Assembly (NCBI GenBank): GCA_023667315.1 | Contig: JAMPAI010000011.1 | Location: 1-64,000, forward strand | Direction: 5' to 3' | DNA: 64,000 bases | Source of the DNA: Ruminococcus flavefaciens | GTDB lineage: Bacteria; Bacteroidota; Bacteroidia; Bacteroidales; P3 | Shown here: one piece after another, positions 17,461 through 25,653 of the stretch | How positions within the stretch are numbered: position 1 is the stretch's first letter | Layout: every line of letters begins with the position of its first letter | Position numbers and translations under genes: made by a program | The notes under the pieces: generated by a model | Told to the model about the DNA's origin: nothing | Seen by the model: only the letters and a program-made list of their open reading frames with translations | Databases searched by the model: none

Positions 17461-17586
17461 AAAAACTATTTTGGATGGTGAGATGCGAGATAAAAGCCGT
17501 AGGAACGCGCGGGAGCGTACTGAAGTACGTGACCAAGCGAGCCTACGGCTTTTAGCGAAGCAGATCGCCGTCCAAAATAGTTTTTT
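17461..17586. repeat. Palindromic interspersed repeat, copy 2 (complete)
   Basis: 126 bp, directly after the half copies. The left arm starts AAAAACTATTTTGGATGG and the right arm ends CCGTCCAAAATAGTTTTTT. TAAAAGCCGTAGG pairs with CCTACGGCTTTTA, and the tip is CGTACTGAAGTACG. It can fold into a hairpin with arms of about 60 bp. Its right end covers the first two bases of the stop codon of the next gene (minus strand, stop 17585-17587), so it is the first thing transcribed after that gene. Confidence 0.9.
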
Positions 17587-18871
17587 ACGTTTTTTGTTTT
17601 TCTTTTTTGGCCGCCGGAAACAAAATATTGTTCAAAATCAGCCGATACCCCGGCGAATGAGGATACAGGTTCAGGTCGGTGGGCGGATTGCCCACGAAAT
17701 GCTGGTAGTCTTCCGGATCATGCCCCCCTAAGAACGTCCACGTACCCTTGCCGTAGGTTCCGTGGATATAGCGGGCCTCGCCCAAGGCCTCGTTCTGACC
17801 CAGCACGGTAACGCCCGGCTTGAGCAGGTCGCGGCGGAAAGCCGTGGTCTGCCCCATGAAACCGTGCACCACCTTCTCGTGGTTCTGGCACAGCATGGTG
17901 GGAATCCAGTCCCACTTGGCCGAAAACTCGAAGAGGCTGAAGAAATCGTTCTTGGCGTTGAGCGAGCGCGGACGGCTCAATGTAACATCGATATCGGAAA
18001 TCTCGTACAGATAGGGGTCGGTAACGATCTTGAAGTCGCGGAAGGCGAAGGTCTTGCCATAATCTAATTTCTGCTGGGCGCCGGATTCGATGGGGTCGCC
18101 GTCGAAAGGCACGTCGCAGATATCCACGCCTTCGGCGGCCAGAGCCACATCGTAGCTGTCGGGGGCGGAGCACATGGCGAACAAAAAGCCGCCTCCCATC
18201 ACGAAATCGCGTATCTTGTGCGCCACGGCGAGCTTAAGCTGCGAGATCTTGGTAAAGCCGAACTCGCGGGCGGTGGCTTTTTGCACCTGCTCGTCCTCGA
18301 TATACCAGGCCTGATGGCGGTGCGAGGCCCAGAACTTGCCCAACTGCCCCGTAAAGTCTTCGTGGTGCAGGTGCAGCCAGTCGTAGACTGGCAGTTCGCC
18401 CGCCATCACATCCCGGTCATAGACCACATCGTAGGGAATCTCGGCATAGGTAAGCACCAGTGTAACCGCATCGTCCCAGGGCAGCTTGCTCTTGGGCGAA
18501 TACACGGCGATCCGCGGGGCTTTCTGCAGGGGCACCTCGTCCATATTCGAGGCCGCGTCGCCGATCTCGGCGCGTATCGCGTTCACCGCCGCATCGGGCA
18601 GCACCTGCGCATACACATCGCGTATGGCGCATTCGCTTTCTATCTCGCGGCTGTACGGCAACAGGAAACTGCCGCCCCGGTAGTTGAGCAGCCAGCTTAT
18701 CTGCCCGCCGTTCTGCAATACCCAATAGGCCATACCGTAGGCCTTGAGGTGGTTGGTCTGCACCCCGTCCATGGGCAACAGCAACTGCGCGGCCACAAGG
18801 CGCTGCCCCGCCGCCGGAAAAAGGCAGGCCATGCAGAACAAGAGCCTTAAACGGAAGAATGTCCGCTTCAT
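17585..18871 (-). CDS. Conserved secreted protein of the family labelled asparagine synthetase B
   Basis: 428-residue protein with a signal peptide (hydrophobic residues of about 8-28, ending ...RLVAAQ). It matches, from memory, a conserved Bacteroidetes family whose database label is asparagine synthetase B. Conserved-looking blocks include QTNHLKAYGMAYWVLQ, LLNYRGGSFLL, APRIAVYSPKSKLPWDDAV, WLHLHHEDFTGQ and GTWTFLGGHDPEDYQH. I see neither the N-terminal Cys of glutamine amidotransferases nor the SGGxDS pyrophosphatase loop of real AsnB, and an exported ATP-dependent enzyme would be odd. The true function is therefore unknown. GGGFLFAMCSAPDSYD resembles a GATase-like turn. It starts 22 nt after dnaB ends, so it may be co-transcribed with it, and it ends in a palindromic repeat. 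Confidence 0.75.
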   Translation of the reverse strand: MKRTFFRLRLLFCMACLFPAAGQRLVAAQLLLPMDGVQTNHLKAYGMAYWVLQNGGQISWLLNYRGGSFLLPYSREIESECAIRDVYAQVLPDAAVNAIRAEIGDAASNMDEVPLQKAPRIAVYSPKSKLPWDDAVTLVLTYAEIPYDVVYDRDVMAGELPVYDWLHLHHEDFTGQLGKFWASHRHQAWYIEDEQVQKATAREFGFTKISQLKLAVAHKIRDFVMGGGFLFAMCSAPDSYDVALAAEGVDICDVPFDGDPIESGAQQKLDYGKTFAFRDFKIVTDPYLYEISDIDVTLSRPRSLNAKNDFFSLFEFSAKWDWIPTMLCQNHEKVVHGFMGQTTAFRRDLLKPGVTVLGQNEALGEARYIHGTYGKGTWTFLGGHDPEDYQHFVGNPPTDLNLYPHSPGYRLILNNILFPAAKKEKQKT

Positions 18872-18893
18872 GTTTTTCGGATGCAGAAAGTTT

Positions 18894-20456
18894 TTAAACC
18901 TTGCTTTTGATGATGCGCGTGCGGCAGAAAGGCGGATTGTCTCCGCTCTGTTCGGCGGGAAGATCGTCGATGCCCGAGGGATAGGTGACCACCGAGCCCA
19001 TGCCGGCCGGATTGTCGAAATTGGCGTTGGGTGCCATCGGCGAGTAATCGCCGCCGAAATCTTCCGACATATTCTCGAAACGGGCGTAATTCTTGATGAA
19101 CCGCAGCTTGACCGAGCCCGTGGAGCCGCTGCGGTGCTTGGCGATGTTCAGCTCGCAGGCGCCTTCCACATTGCTTTCGTCCGACTGTCCGTAGTAATCG
19201 GGGCGATAGATGAACATAACCATATCGGCATCCTGCTCGATGGCGCCCGATTCGCGCAAGTCGGAAAGCTGGGGCTTCTTGTCGCCACCGCGCGTCTCCA
19301 CCGCACGGCTCAACTGCGAGAGCGCCATGATGGGAATCTTGAGTTCCTTGGCCAGACTCTTCATCTGCCGCGAAATCTGGCTTATTTCCTGCTCGCGGTT
19401 GCCCTTGTAGGCATCCCCGCCCCGCATCAGCTGCAGGTAGTCGATAAAAACCATCTGTATGTTGTGCTGCTGCTTGAGGCGGCGGCACTTGGCACGCAGC
19501 TCAAACATCGTGAGCGCCGGGGTGTCGTCTATATAAAGAGGTGCTTCGGAAAGTTTGCCCACCCGTTCGTTGAGCGCCTGCCATTCGTAGGCTTTCAGGT
19601 CGCCTTTCTTCAACTGGCTGCCGCTGATATTGGTTTCGGCCGAGATAAGGCGGGTCACCAGTTCCACCGACGACATTTCGAGCGAGAACACCGCCACCGG
19701 CACATTGAAATCGACCGCCATGTTACGCGCCATCGACAGCGCGAAGGCCGTCTTACCCATACCGGGGCGGGCGGCCAGAATGAGCAGCGTGCCCTTCTGC
19801 CAACCGCTGGTAATCTTGTCTAGATCGGGAAATCCCGAAGGAACCCCGCTCAAACCGTCCTTTTTCTTGGACACCTCCTCCACTTCGGCGATGGCCTGAC
19901 GCACCAGGAGGTTGATGTCGGTATAATCGCTGCGAAAACTGTTCTCCCCGATGGTAAGCAGCTTGGATTCGGCCTCGTCGAGCAGTTCCATGGGATCGGA
20001 CGATTCCTCGAACGCGTTCTTGGTGATGTCCGAGCCGATCTTGATCAATTCGCGCTGCACATACTTCTGCTGCACGATCTTGGTGTGTTCCTCGATATGC
20101 GCGGCCGATGCCACCCGGTTGGTGAGCGAAGACACGTAATACGCGCCGCCGGCCACTTCCAGCTCGCCCGTTTCCTTGAGCTTGTTGACCACCGTCATGA
20201 TATCCACCGCCTGCGAAGCGGTGAACAGCGCGGAAACGGCGTTGAAGATGACCCGGTGCTCGGGTTTGTAGAAATATTCGGAACGTAATATATCGATGGC
20301 CGTATTGATGGCGTCCGGGTCGAGCATCAAGGCGCCCAACACGGCCTGTTCCACTTCCACGGCTTGAGGAGGAAGCTTTCCCTGTTCTAATACCGGATTG
20401 TTGTTCAAAGCGTTACGAACCGCCCGCTTTCTCTGGTTGGCAATGTCGTTTATCAT
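18894..20456 (-). CDS. dnaB: Replicative DNA helicase DnaB
   Basis: 520-residue hexameric helicase of the replication fork. The N-terminal domain starts around KLPPQAVEVEQAVLGALML. The RecA-like domain has the Walker A AARPGMGKTAFALSMARN, the Walker B FIDYLQLM and the C-terminal RSGSTGSVKLRFIKNYARFEN. No intein is present. The start at 20456 is preferred to the ATG at 20474 because the TACCTTTG element at 20461-20468 lies between them. With that promoter the mRNA would be almost leaderless. Confidence 0.96.
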   Translation of the reverse strand: MINDIANQRKRAVRNALNNNPVLEQGKLPPQAVEVEQAVLGALMLDPDAINTAIDILRSEYFYKPEHRVIFNAVSALFTASQAVDIMTVVNKLKETGELEVAGGAYYVSSLTNRVASAAHIEEHTKIVQQKYVQRELIKIGSDITKNAFEESSDPMELLDEAESKLLTIGENSFRSDYTDINLLVRQAIAEVEEVSKKKDGLSGVPSGFPDLDKITSGWQKGTLLILAARPGMGKTAFALSMARNMAVDFNVPVAVFSLEMSSVELVTRLISAETNISGSQLKKGDLKAYEWQALNERVGKLSEAPLYIDDTPALTMFELRAKCRRLKQQHNIQMVFIDYLQLMRGGDAYKGNREQEISQISRQMKSLAKELKIPIMALSQLSRAVETRGGDKKPQLSDLRESGAIEQDADMVMFIYRPDYYGQSDESNVEGACELNIAKHRSGSTGSVKLRFIKNYARFENMSEDFGGDYSPMAPNANFDNPAGMGSVVTYPSGIDDLPAEQSGDNPPFCRTRIIKSKV

Positions 20457-20460
20457 GCCG

Positions 20461-20468
20461 CAAAGGTA
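20461..20468 (-). promoter_or_regulatory. dnaB promoter TACCTTTG, 4 nt from the start codon
   Basis: Minus-strand TACCTTTG matches TAnnTTTG. The last G is followed by only four bases (CGGC) before the dnaB ATG, so transcription should begin at or next to the start codon. Confidence 0.6.
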
Positions 20469-20525
20469 CGACACCGCCCGCCTATCCGAAGAATTTCCGC
20501 CCCTGTGTTTTTTAACAGTTGATAT

Positions 20526-20585
20526 TGTTGATAAATTTTACAACCAACACTATGCCAAAAATTTATCAAAGAACTTTATCAACAT
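20526..20585. promoter_or_regulatory. Paired TTATCAACA boxes and 12-bp inverted repeat upstream of dnaB
   Basis: The AT-rich gap holds TTATCAACA twice in opposite orientation (20526-20534 on minus, 20577-20585 on plus). Each is one base from the DnaA-box consensus TTATCCACA. A perfect inverted repeat TTGATAAATTTT/AAAATTTATCAA (20528-20539, 20558-20569) overlaps them. It may be a regulatory site for dnaB or a terminator of hydG. Confidence 0.4.
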
Positions 20586-20607
20586 GGGATTTTCCTCCCC
20601 AAAAAAC

Positions 20608-22026
20608 TTAGAACAGACGGTCGCGGGTGTCGTTCTTTTCCAAATCGTCCAGGCGTTCCAACAGGCGGTTTTTCAGATCGCTTTCGGGCATGGAGGCCAA
20701 CTCTTCGGAAATCAGTTCCTTACCGGCCTTCACCGTGGCTTCGCTGCCGTAATCCTTAAGATATTCGGCCAAAGTCATCAGGGCGTTGGGGGTGCAGAAC
20801 TTGCCGATGAAGCCGGGAATGGCGTACTCCATAAAGTGCTCGCCCGTGCGCCCCACCCGATAGCAGGAGGTGCAGAACGAGGGAATGAACTTCTGCTCCA
20901 CCAGCCAGCGTATCGTATCGTCCAAGCTTCGGTTGTCAGCTATCTGAAACTGCTCCTTTTCCAGATCCTGGGCTTCCGTAGCCGATTCCTTTTCGTGGTA
21001 GGCCCCTATTTCCAGGCGGGTTCCGGCATCGATCTGCGACACGCCGAACTGCATCACCTCATTGCGCAGGCTTTCTTTCTCGCGGGCGGTCATGATCAGG
21101 CCCGTATAGGGAACGGCCAAACGCAGCACCGCCACCAAATGCTTGAAATCGGCATCGCTCACCGCGTGACGGAGCGCGAAATCCAGGCCGTTGGCCGGCT
21201 GTATGCGCGGAAAGCTTATCGTGTGGGGACCTACCCCATAGCGACCCTGCAGGTGAAGGGCGTGGGAAACCAGTCCCAAGGCCTCGAACTTCCAGTCGTA
21301 CAGGCCGAACAGGGCACCGATGCCCATATCGTCGCAACCGGCCTCGAAAGCCCTGTCCATCGCGTTCAGTCGCCACATATAATTGCCTTTGAGCGTATTG
21401 GCCGGATGATATTCGGCATAGGTGGGCTTGTGGTAGGTTTCCTGGAACACCTGGAAGGTGCCGATGCCCGCCGCCTTCACGGTCTTGAAGCCTTCTATAT
21501 CCAGGGGCGCGGCATTGATATTGACCCTCCGTATCTCCCCGTGCCTTTCCTTGGTCTGGTAAACCAACTGCACCGTATGGGCGATGAATTCGGGCGAATA
21601 CAAGGGGGATTCGCCATACACGAGAATCAGGCGCTTGTGCCCGAGGTTCTCCAGCCCCTTTACTTCCTGAATCAGTTCCTCGTCGCTGAGGGTGCGCCTT
21701 ACGGTGGTCTTGAGGCTGCGGCGGAATCCGCAATACAGACAGTCGTTCACACAATGGTTGCCGATATAAAGCGGGGCGAACAGCACGATTCGGTTGCCGT
21801 AGATATCGCGCTTAAGCTTGCGCGCGGCCTCAAAGATACGCTCCAGCAGCTGCGGGTCCCGCACCACCAGCAGAGCCGCCGTCTCATCTAAGGTAAGCGG
21901 TTTCTTCTCCATGCTCTTGGAAAGCACGGCATCCACTTTTCCGGCATCTTCCTTTTGGGAAAGGGCGGCGAGAATCCGTTTGTCGTCTATAAAATCGACC
22001 GCCCCTTGGGTCAAACGCATATCCAT
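20608..22026 (-). CDS. hydG: [FeFe]-hydrogenase maturase HydG (radical SAM)
   Basis: 472-residue radical SAM tyrosine lyase that makes the CO and cyanide ligands of the [FeFe]-hydrogenase H-cluster. The radical SAM cluster motif is C92-x3-C96-x2-C99 (CVNDCLYCG). What separates it from the thiamine enzyme ThiH is the C-terminal auxiliary-cluster motif C-x2-C-x22-C, starting FCTSCYRVGRTGEHF and ending IGKFC. Length fits HydG. HydE, HydF and the hydrogenase are not in the window. It starts 1 nt after yicC ends and is last in the run rluB-like, AsmA-like, yicC, hydG. Start could also be two codons in (22020). Confidence 0.93.
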   Translation of the reverse strand: MDMRLTQGAVDFIDDKRILAALSQKEDAGKVDAVLSKSMEKKPLTLDETAALLVVRDPQLLERIFEAARKLKRDIYGNRIVLFAPLYIGNHCVNDCLYCGFRRSLKTTVRRTLSDEELIQEVKGLENLGHKRLILVYGESPLYSPEFIAHTVQLVYQTKERHGEIRRVNINAAPLDIEGFKTVKAAGIGTFQVFQETYHKPTYAEYHPANTLKGNYMWRLNAMDRAFEAGCDDMGIGALFGLYDWKFEALGLVSHALHLQGRYGVGPHTISFPRIQPANGLDFALRHAVSDADFKHLVAVLRLAVPYTGLIMTAREKESLRNEVMQFGVSQIDAGTRLEIGAYHEKESATEAQDLEKEQFQIADNRSLDDTIRWLVEQKFIPSFCTSCYRVGRTGEHFMEYAIPGFIGKFCTPNALMTLAEYLKDYGSEATVKAGKELISEELASMPESDLKNRLLERLDDLEKNDTRDRLF

Positions 22027-22027
22027 C

Positions 22028-22891
22028 TTACAAGATATTGAACAGTTGTTCCTTTATTTTTTCCAGTTCGTCCTTCATGCGCACCACCAGTTTCTGCATC
22101 TCTGCATGGTTCGCCTTGGAGCCCAAGGTATTGATCTCGCGCCCCATTTCCTGCGCGATAAAGGCCAGCTTGCGCCCCGCCCCCTCTTCTTCCAAGGTAT
22201 CGCGGTAATAGCGGCAATGCTTGGCAAGACGCACCTTTTCTTCGGTAACGTCCAGTTTTTCGAGATAGTAGATCATTTCCTGCTCCAGGCGGTTGCGGTC
22301 GACCGCCCCGTCCTTGCTCCATTCGGCCAGATGCTGCTCGAGGCGGGCGCGGATGGCCGGCACCCGTTCCTGCTCGTAGGCATCGGTCTTCCCGGCCAGT
22401 TCCTCGATGTTCGACACGCGCAGTTCCAGGTCTTTCTTCATGACCTCACCTTCCTGCATACGGCTTTCATCCAAACGTTTAAGGCATTCGTCCGCCAAAG
22501 CGAGCAAGAGCGTTTTCTCACTCTCAGACACTTCGTCGGCCAGGCAATCCATCACCACACCCGGCAGCCTCAGCAAGGCGCCCATATGTTCACCGGCGTC
22601 TATACCCCGGCTTTCCAGTTCCCGGCGATACACGTCGAGCTGTGCGGGATTTATATGGTACAGATTCTTGGCGGCCTCGCCCTGCGCCACGGAAACCATC
22701 AACTCCACCTTGCCGCGCGAAAGCACGGCGGCCACCTTGGCTCGCAATTCCGGTTCCAGCCCCCGGTACTCGGCGGGCAGTTTCAGGTTCAGGTCCAAGG
22801 TCTTGGAGTTGATGCTGCGCGCCTCCACCTGAAAGATGCGTCCGTCCGTTTCTTTCCGGCACTTTCCATAGCCGGTCATCGACTTGATCAT
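22028..22891 (-). CDS. YicC family endoribonuclease
   Basis: 287-residue YicC/YloC protein. The N-terminal MIKSMTGYGK is the family hallmark, and the C-terminal DUF1732 part contains FIAQEMGREINTLGSKAN. Family members cut or promote decay of RNA. Length is standard. It begins 3 nt after the AsmA-like gene and ends 1 nt before hydG. In many bacteria yicC precedes gmk; here hydG takes that place. Confidence 0.93.
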   Translation of the reverse strand: MIKSMTGYGKCRKETDGRIFQVEARSINSKTLDLNLKLPAEYRGLEPELRAKVAAVLSRGKVELMVSVAQGEAAKNLYHINPAQLDVYRRELESRGIDAGEHMGALLRLPGVVMDCLADEVSESEKTLLLALADECLKRLDESRMQEGEVMKKDLELRVSNIEELAGKTDAYEQERVPAIRARLEQHLAEWSKDGAVDRNRLEQEMIYYLEKLDVTEEKVRLAKHCRYYRDTLEEEGAGRKLAFIAQEMGREINTLGSKANHAEMQKLVVRMKDELEKIKEQLFNIL

Positions 22892-22894
22892 AAT

Positions 22895-25636
22895 CTATTC
22901 CTCTTCAAATTCTATGCGGAAGTCGTCTTCCGTCTTGTATTTTTTCTTCTTTTTCGCTTGAACCGTATCGGTTTTGGCGGGCGTACGGTCGGTTTTCTCC
23001 ATCAGCCCCTCTTCCATCTCGATAATGAACCCTCCGTTCTCCCGGTGCTTTTCCTGCGCCTTCTGTTCCAGTTTTTCCTCTCGCTTGCGGCGCATGTCCG
23101 AATATTCGTCGCGCAAGGCTTCCCTCAGTTCGTTCCGGTTTTCCTGCAGGCGTTCCCTGGCGCCCTGCCGCGCCTTATTGAAGGCATACTTTATCTCCAC
23201 ATCGGGCAAGGTGCCCGTAATGTGCAGGGGCAGACGCACCCGCGAGCCTCCGCCCGTGACCACGCCGAATTCATCCTGGTTCCCTATCCGTTGCGCCCTG
23301 CGGCGGCTAAGCAGGTCTGACAGCTCGATGTTCACCAGATAATCCACCTCGTTGGCGAAGGTATGGGTACCGCTGAACGAGAGGTTCCCCGAGCTGGAAT
23401 TCACCTGCATTTCGGGAATGCTTATCGTGCCGTCTGCAATCTCGATCACGTTCCGCAGGGTGGCGAAACGGATGTCCTGCAGGTCGTCCTCGCCGGTAAA
23501 GCGCGAGATCCTGCGCAGGCTTTCCAGGTTCTGCAGCACACCATCCCTTATATCGAGTCGTGTCCACAGCTGCAATCCCGAGGCGTCTATCCTGTTCCCT
23601 TCATTCAGATATTCGGCGGACAAACGGAAATCGGCCGAGAAAATCCCCCCGATATTGCCGTAGGTAATCTGTTGCTGCCCGAAATTCCCGAACGATTTAA
23701 AGCAGGAACTTATATCCATATCCTGCATACGACCCTTGAGATTCACCAACCAGCCCTCCTGCCGCCTGCTTAGGGCCGCGCTGCCTTCGAAATTCCCCTG
23801 CAGGGCATCGAAATTCAGGTTCTCGAGCGACAGGTCTTCCCACGAATAACGCAGCAATCCCTTGAGATGGCTTATACGGATATCGGGCACATAGAGCCTA
23901 TCCACCGATACTTCCACATCGGCATACAGGTCTTTGAGCAGGTTCCTGCCCCTGCCCGAACCGCCCAAGGGCACGGTATCCTTGCGTTGCGCCGTATTTT
24001 CGGCCCTCTGCATCCAAACCTTCAGTTTGTCCCAGTCTAAATCGGGGCTCTGCAAACGGGCGGTGGCGTAAAGGTTCTGCCCTTTGAGCAACAGATACGG
24101 CAGCAGGTTTTCCACAAAAAGCCGGGCCTCTATCTCGGTCTGGTCGGCCAGCACCTTGAACGGCTCGGTCTTTACCGTCCTCGGTTCAAAGGCCACATAA
24201 ACACGTTCGCTTTTCAGGCTACGGCCGTCAGGAAAGTCCAAGGTGAAATCCCGCAGGCGCAGGTATCCCTGCGTGCGGGCGTTCGAAAAATCGGCGGCCT
24301 TCCATTCCCTGGGATTCATGGAGCGGAAAGTATGCGCGAAGGACAGCCTGACATCGGCCGTTCCATGCATGCGGTAGCCCGGAAGCAGTTTCAGGAAATC
24401 CTGCAATCCGGCAAGTTCCGCCGAGAGCGACCCCTCGTAACTTATCGTGGGATTCTTGAAATTCTGTATCGAGAAGCGACCCGATACCGTGCCCGTGGGC
24501 AGTTTGGCCGAGAGGGTGTCAAACACGAGGCGGCAGTTCTCCACCTTGCTCCGTGTGCCGTTGGTAAAGGCTCCGCGCAGATTGACTCCGGTGGCCTTCA
24601 GGTTCGATTTCTTGTGGCGCACCTGCCCGTCGGCATAACTGAACACCGCATGCACAAGCAAGGGCGCGCGCGTATAATCGCCCTTGATGCCCATATTGAA
24701 CGCCAAACGGCCCTTAAACGCGTAACCGTCTATATAGCGGCGCGATGCAGAGGGCAGAAGCCCCAAAAGAATCTCCACCCGCAGGTCTTTTCCCGTAAAG
24801 GAAAAATCCATGTAGTGCCTCTTCTTGCCGTAATCGACGTAACCGGTGGTGGCGAAAACCGAATTTTCCACCTTGACGATGCCTTTCTGCACGTTGAAGC
24901 GTTTTTCCACCCCCTCGTTCGAGAAACGCACATCCAGAAACGCGTCTTTCTCCTTAAGGAACACGAAACCGGAGGCCTTCATGGAATGGATGTCCACGTC
25001 GCCTCTAAGCTGGAACACCTGGCCTTCCCGATACAGATCGCCCTTGGCCAGCACATTCCGCGCCAGCACCTGGTAATCGTGTGCGCCCGGCATATCCCGG
25101 AAGCGCACCAGGGTATTGCGCAACAACACCTTACTGAGATGGAAGCTTACCGGATGGGCCAGCGTGTCTTTCCTTTTCCAGATAAGGTAGTTGTAGTCGC
25201 CCTGTCCGTAGTGTTTCAGATTGAAATCACCGCCCCTGATCAGGATTTCGCGAACGATGTACTGTTTGCGGAAGATATCGCGCAGATTGAAGCTGAGGGC
25301 GATGTTCCGCGCATGAAAGAGTTCTTCCGGATCCTGCACGTCCGCACCGTTGGCCGACACCCCTTCGAACGAGACCGAAAGCATCGGGAATTCTTTCCAT
25401 ATCCGCAGGCGGATGTCCTGCACCGAGACGGGCGTAATGAGGTTGTGGTTTATCTCCTGCACGAACAGACGCTTTATTTCCGTGCGGTTGCAGTAGAGAT
25501 AGGCGCCTAATGCGGCCGAAAGTACAAAAACGACTCCGCAGAACCAGAGCGTGAGACGCAAGACATACCTTTTCCATCCCCTCTTTTCAGGAGTTCCGAA
25601 AACGGCTTCGCTTATCATGATCTCCTTGCGTCCCAT
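22895..25636 (-). CDS. AsmA-like inner-membrane protein
   Basis: 913-residue protein with one N-terminal membrane helix (residues of about 26-48, YVLRLTLWFCGVVFVLSAAL) and a very long beta-rich periplasmic region, ending in the AsmA C-terminal type sequence near FSGTHTFANEVDYLVNIELS. AsmA/TamB-like proteins form bridges for lipid transport or assist outer-membrane assembly. The last 60 residues are highly charged. Start 25636 (or 25618) lies 17 nt after the pseudouridine synthase stop, and yicC follows after 3 nt. Cargo unknown. Confidence 0.82.
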   Translation of the reverse strand: MGRKEIMISEAVFGTPEKRGWKRYVLRLTLWFCGVVFVLSAALGAYLYCNRTEIKRLFVQEINHNLITPVSVQDIRLRIWKEFPMLSVSFEGVSANGADVQDPEELFHARNIALSFNLRDIFRKQYIVREILIRGGDFNLKHYGQGDYNYLIWKRKDTLAHPVSFHLSKVLLRNTLVRFRDMPGAHDYQVLARNVLAKGDLYREGQVFQLRGDVDIHSMKASGFVFLKEKDAFLDVRFSNEGVEKRFNVQKGIVKVENSVFATTGYVDYGKKRHYMDFSFTGKDLRVEILLGLLPSASRRYIDGYAFKGRLAFNMGIKGDYTRAPLLVHAVFSYADGQVRHKKSNLKATGVNLRGAFTNGTRSKVENCRLVFDTLSAKLPTGTVSGRFSIQNFKNPTISYEGSLSAELAGLQDFLKLLPGYRMHGTADVRLSFAHTFRSMNPREWKAADFSNARTQGYLRLRDFTLDFPDGRSLKSERVYVAFEPRTVKTEPFKVLADQTEIEARLFVENLLPYLLLKGQNLYATARLQSPDLDWDKLKVWMQRAENTAQRKDTVPLGGSGRGRNLLKDLYADVEVSVDRLYVPDIRISHLKGLLRYSWEDLSLENLNFDALQGNFEGSAALSRRQEGWLVNLKGRMQDMDISSCFKSFGNFGQQQITYGNIGGIFSADFRLSAEYLNEGNRIDASGLQLWTRLDIRDGVLQNLESLRRISRFTGEDDLQDIRFATLRNVIEIADGTISIPEMQVNSSSGNLSFSGTHTFANEVDYLVNIELSDLLSRRRAQRIGNQDEFGVVTGGGSRVRLPLHITGTLPDVEIKYAFNKARQGARERLQENRNELREALRDEYSDMRRKREEKLEQKAQEKHRENGGFIIEMEEGLMEKTDRTPAKTDTVQAKKKKKYKTEDDFRIEFEEE

Positions 25637-25653
25637 ACGCCCTTACGTCTGGA

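Noticed and set aside
17223..17586. Regularly spaced repeats that might be a CRISPR array
   Set aside because: Periods of 77-81 bp with only a few variable bases between units, unit ends that pair with a full palindrome, and no cas genes.
17261..17731. 156-residue reading frame through the repeats
   Set aside because: It is made of repeat arms read in frame (MQGGSPFLRG repeated) and then crosses the end of the minus-strand gene antisense. No independent sign of coding.
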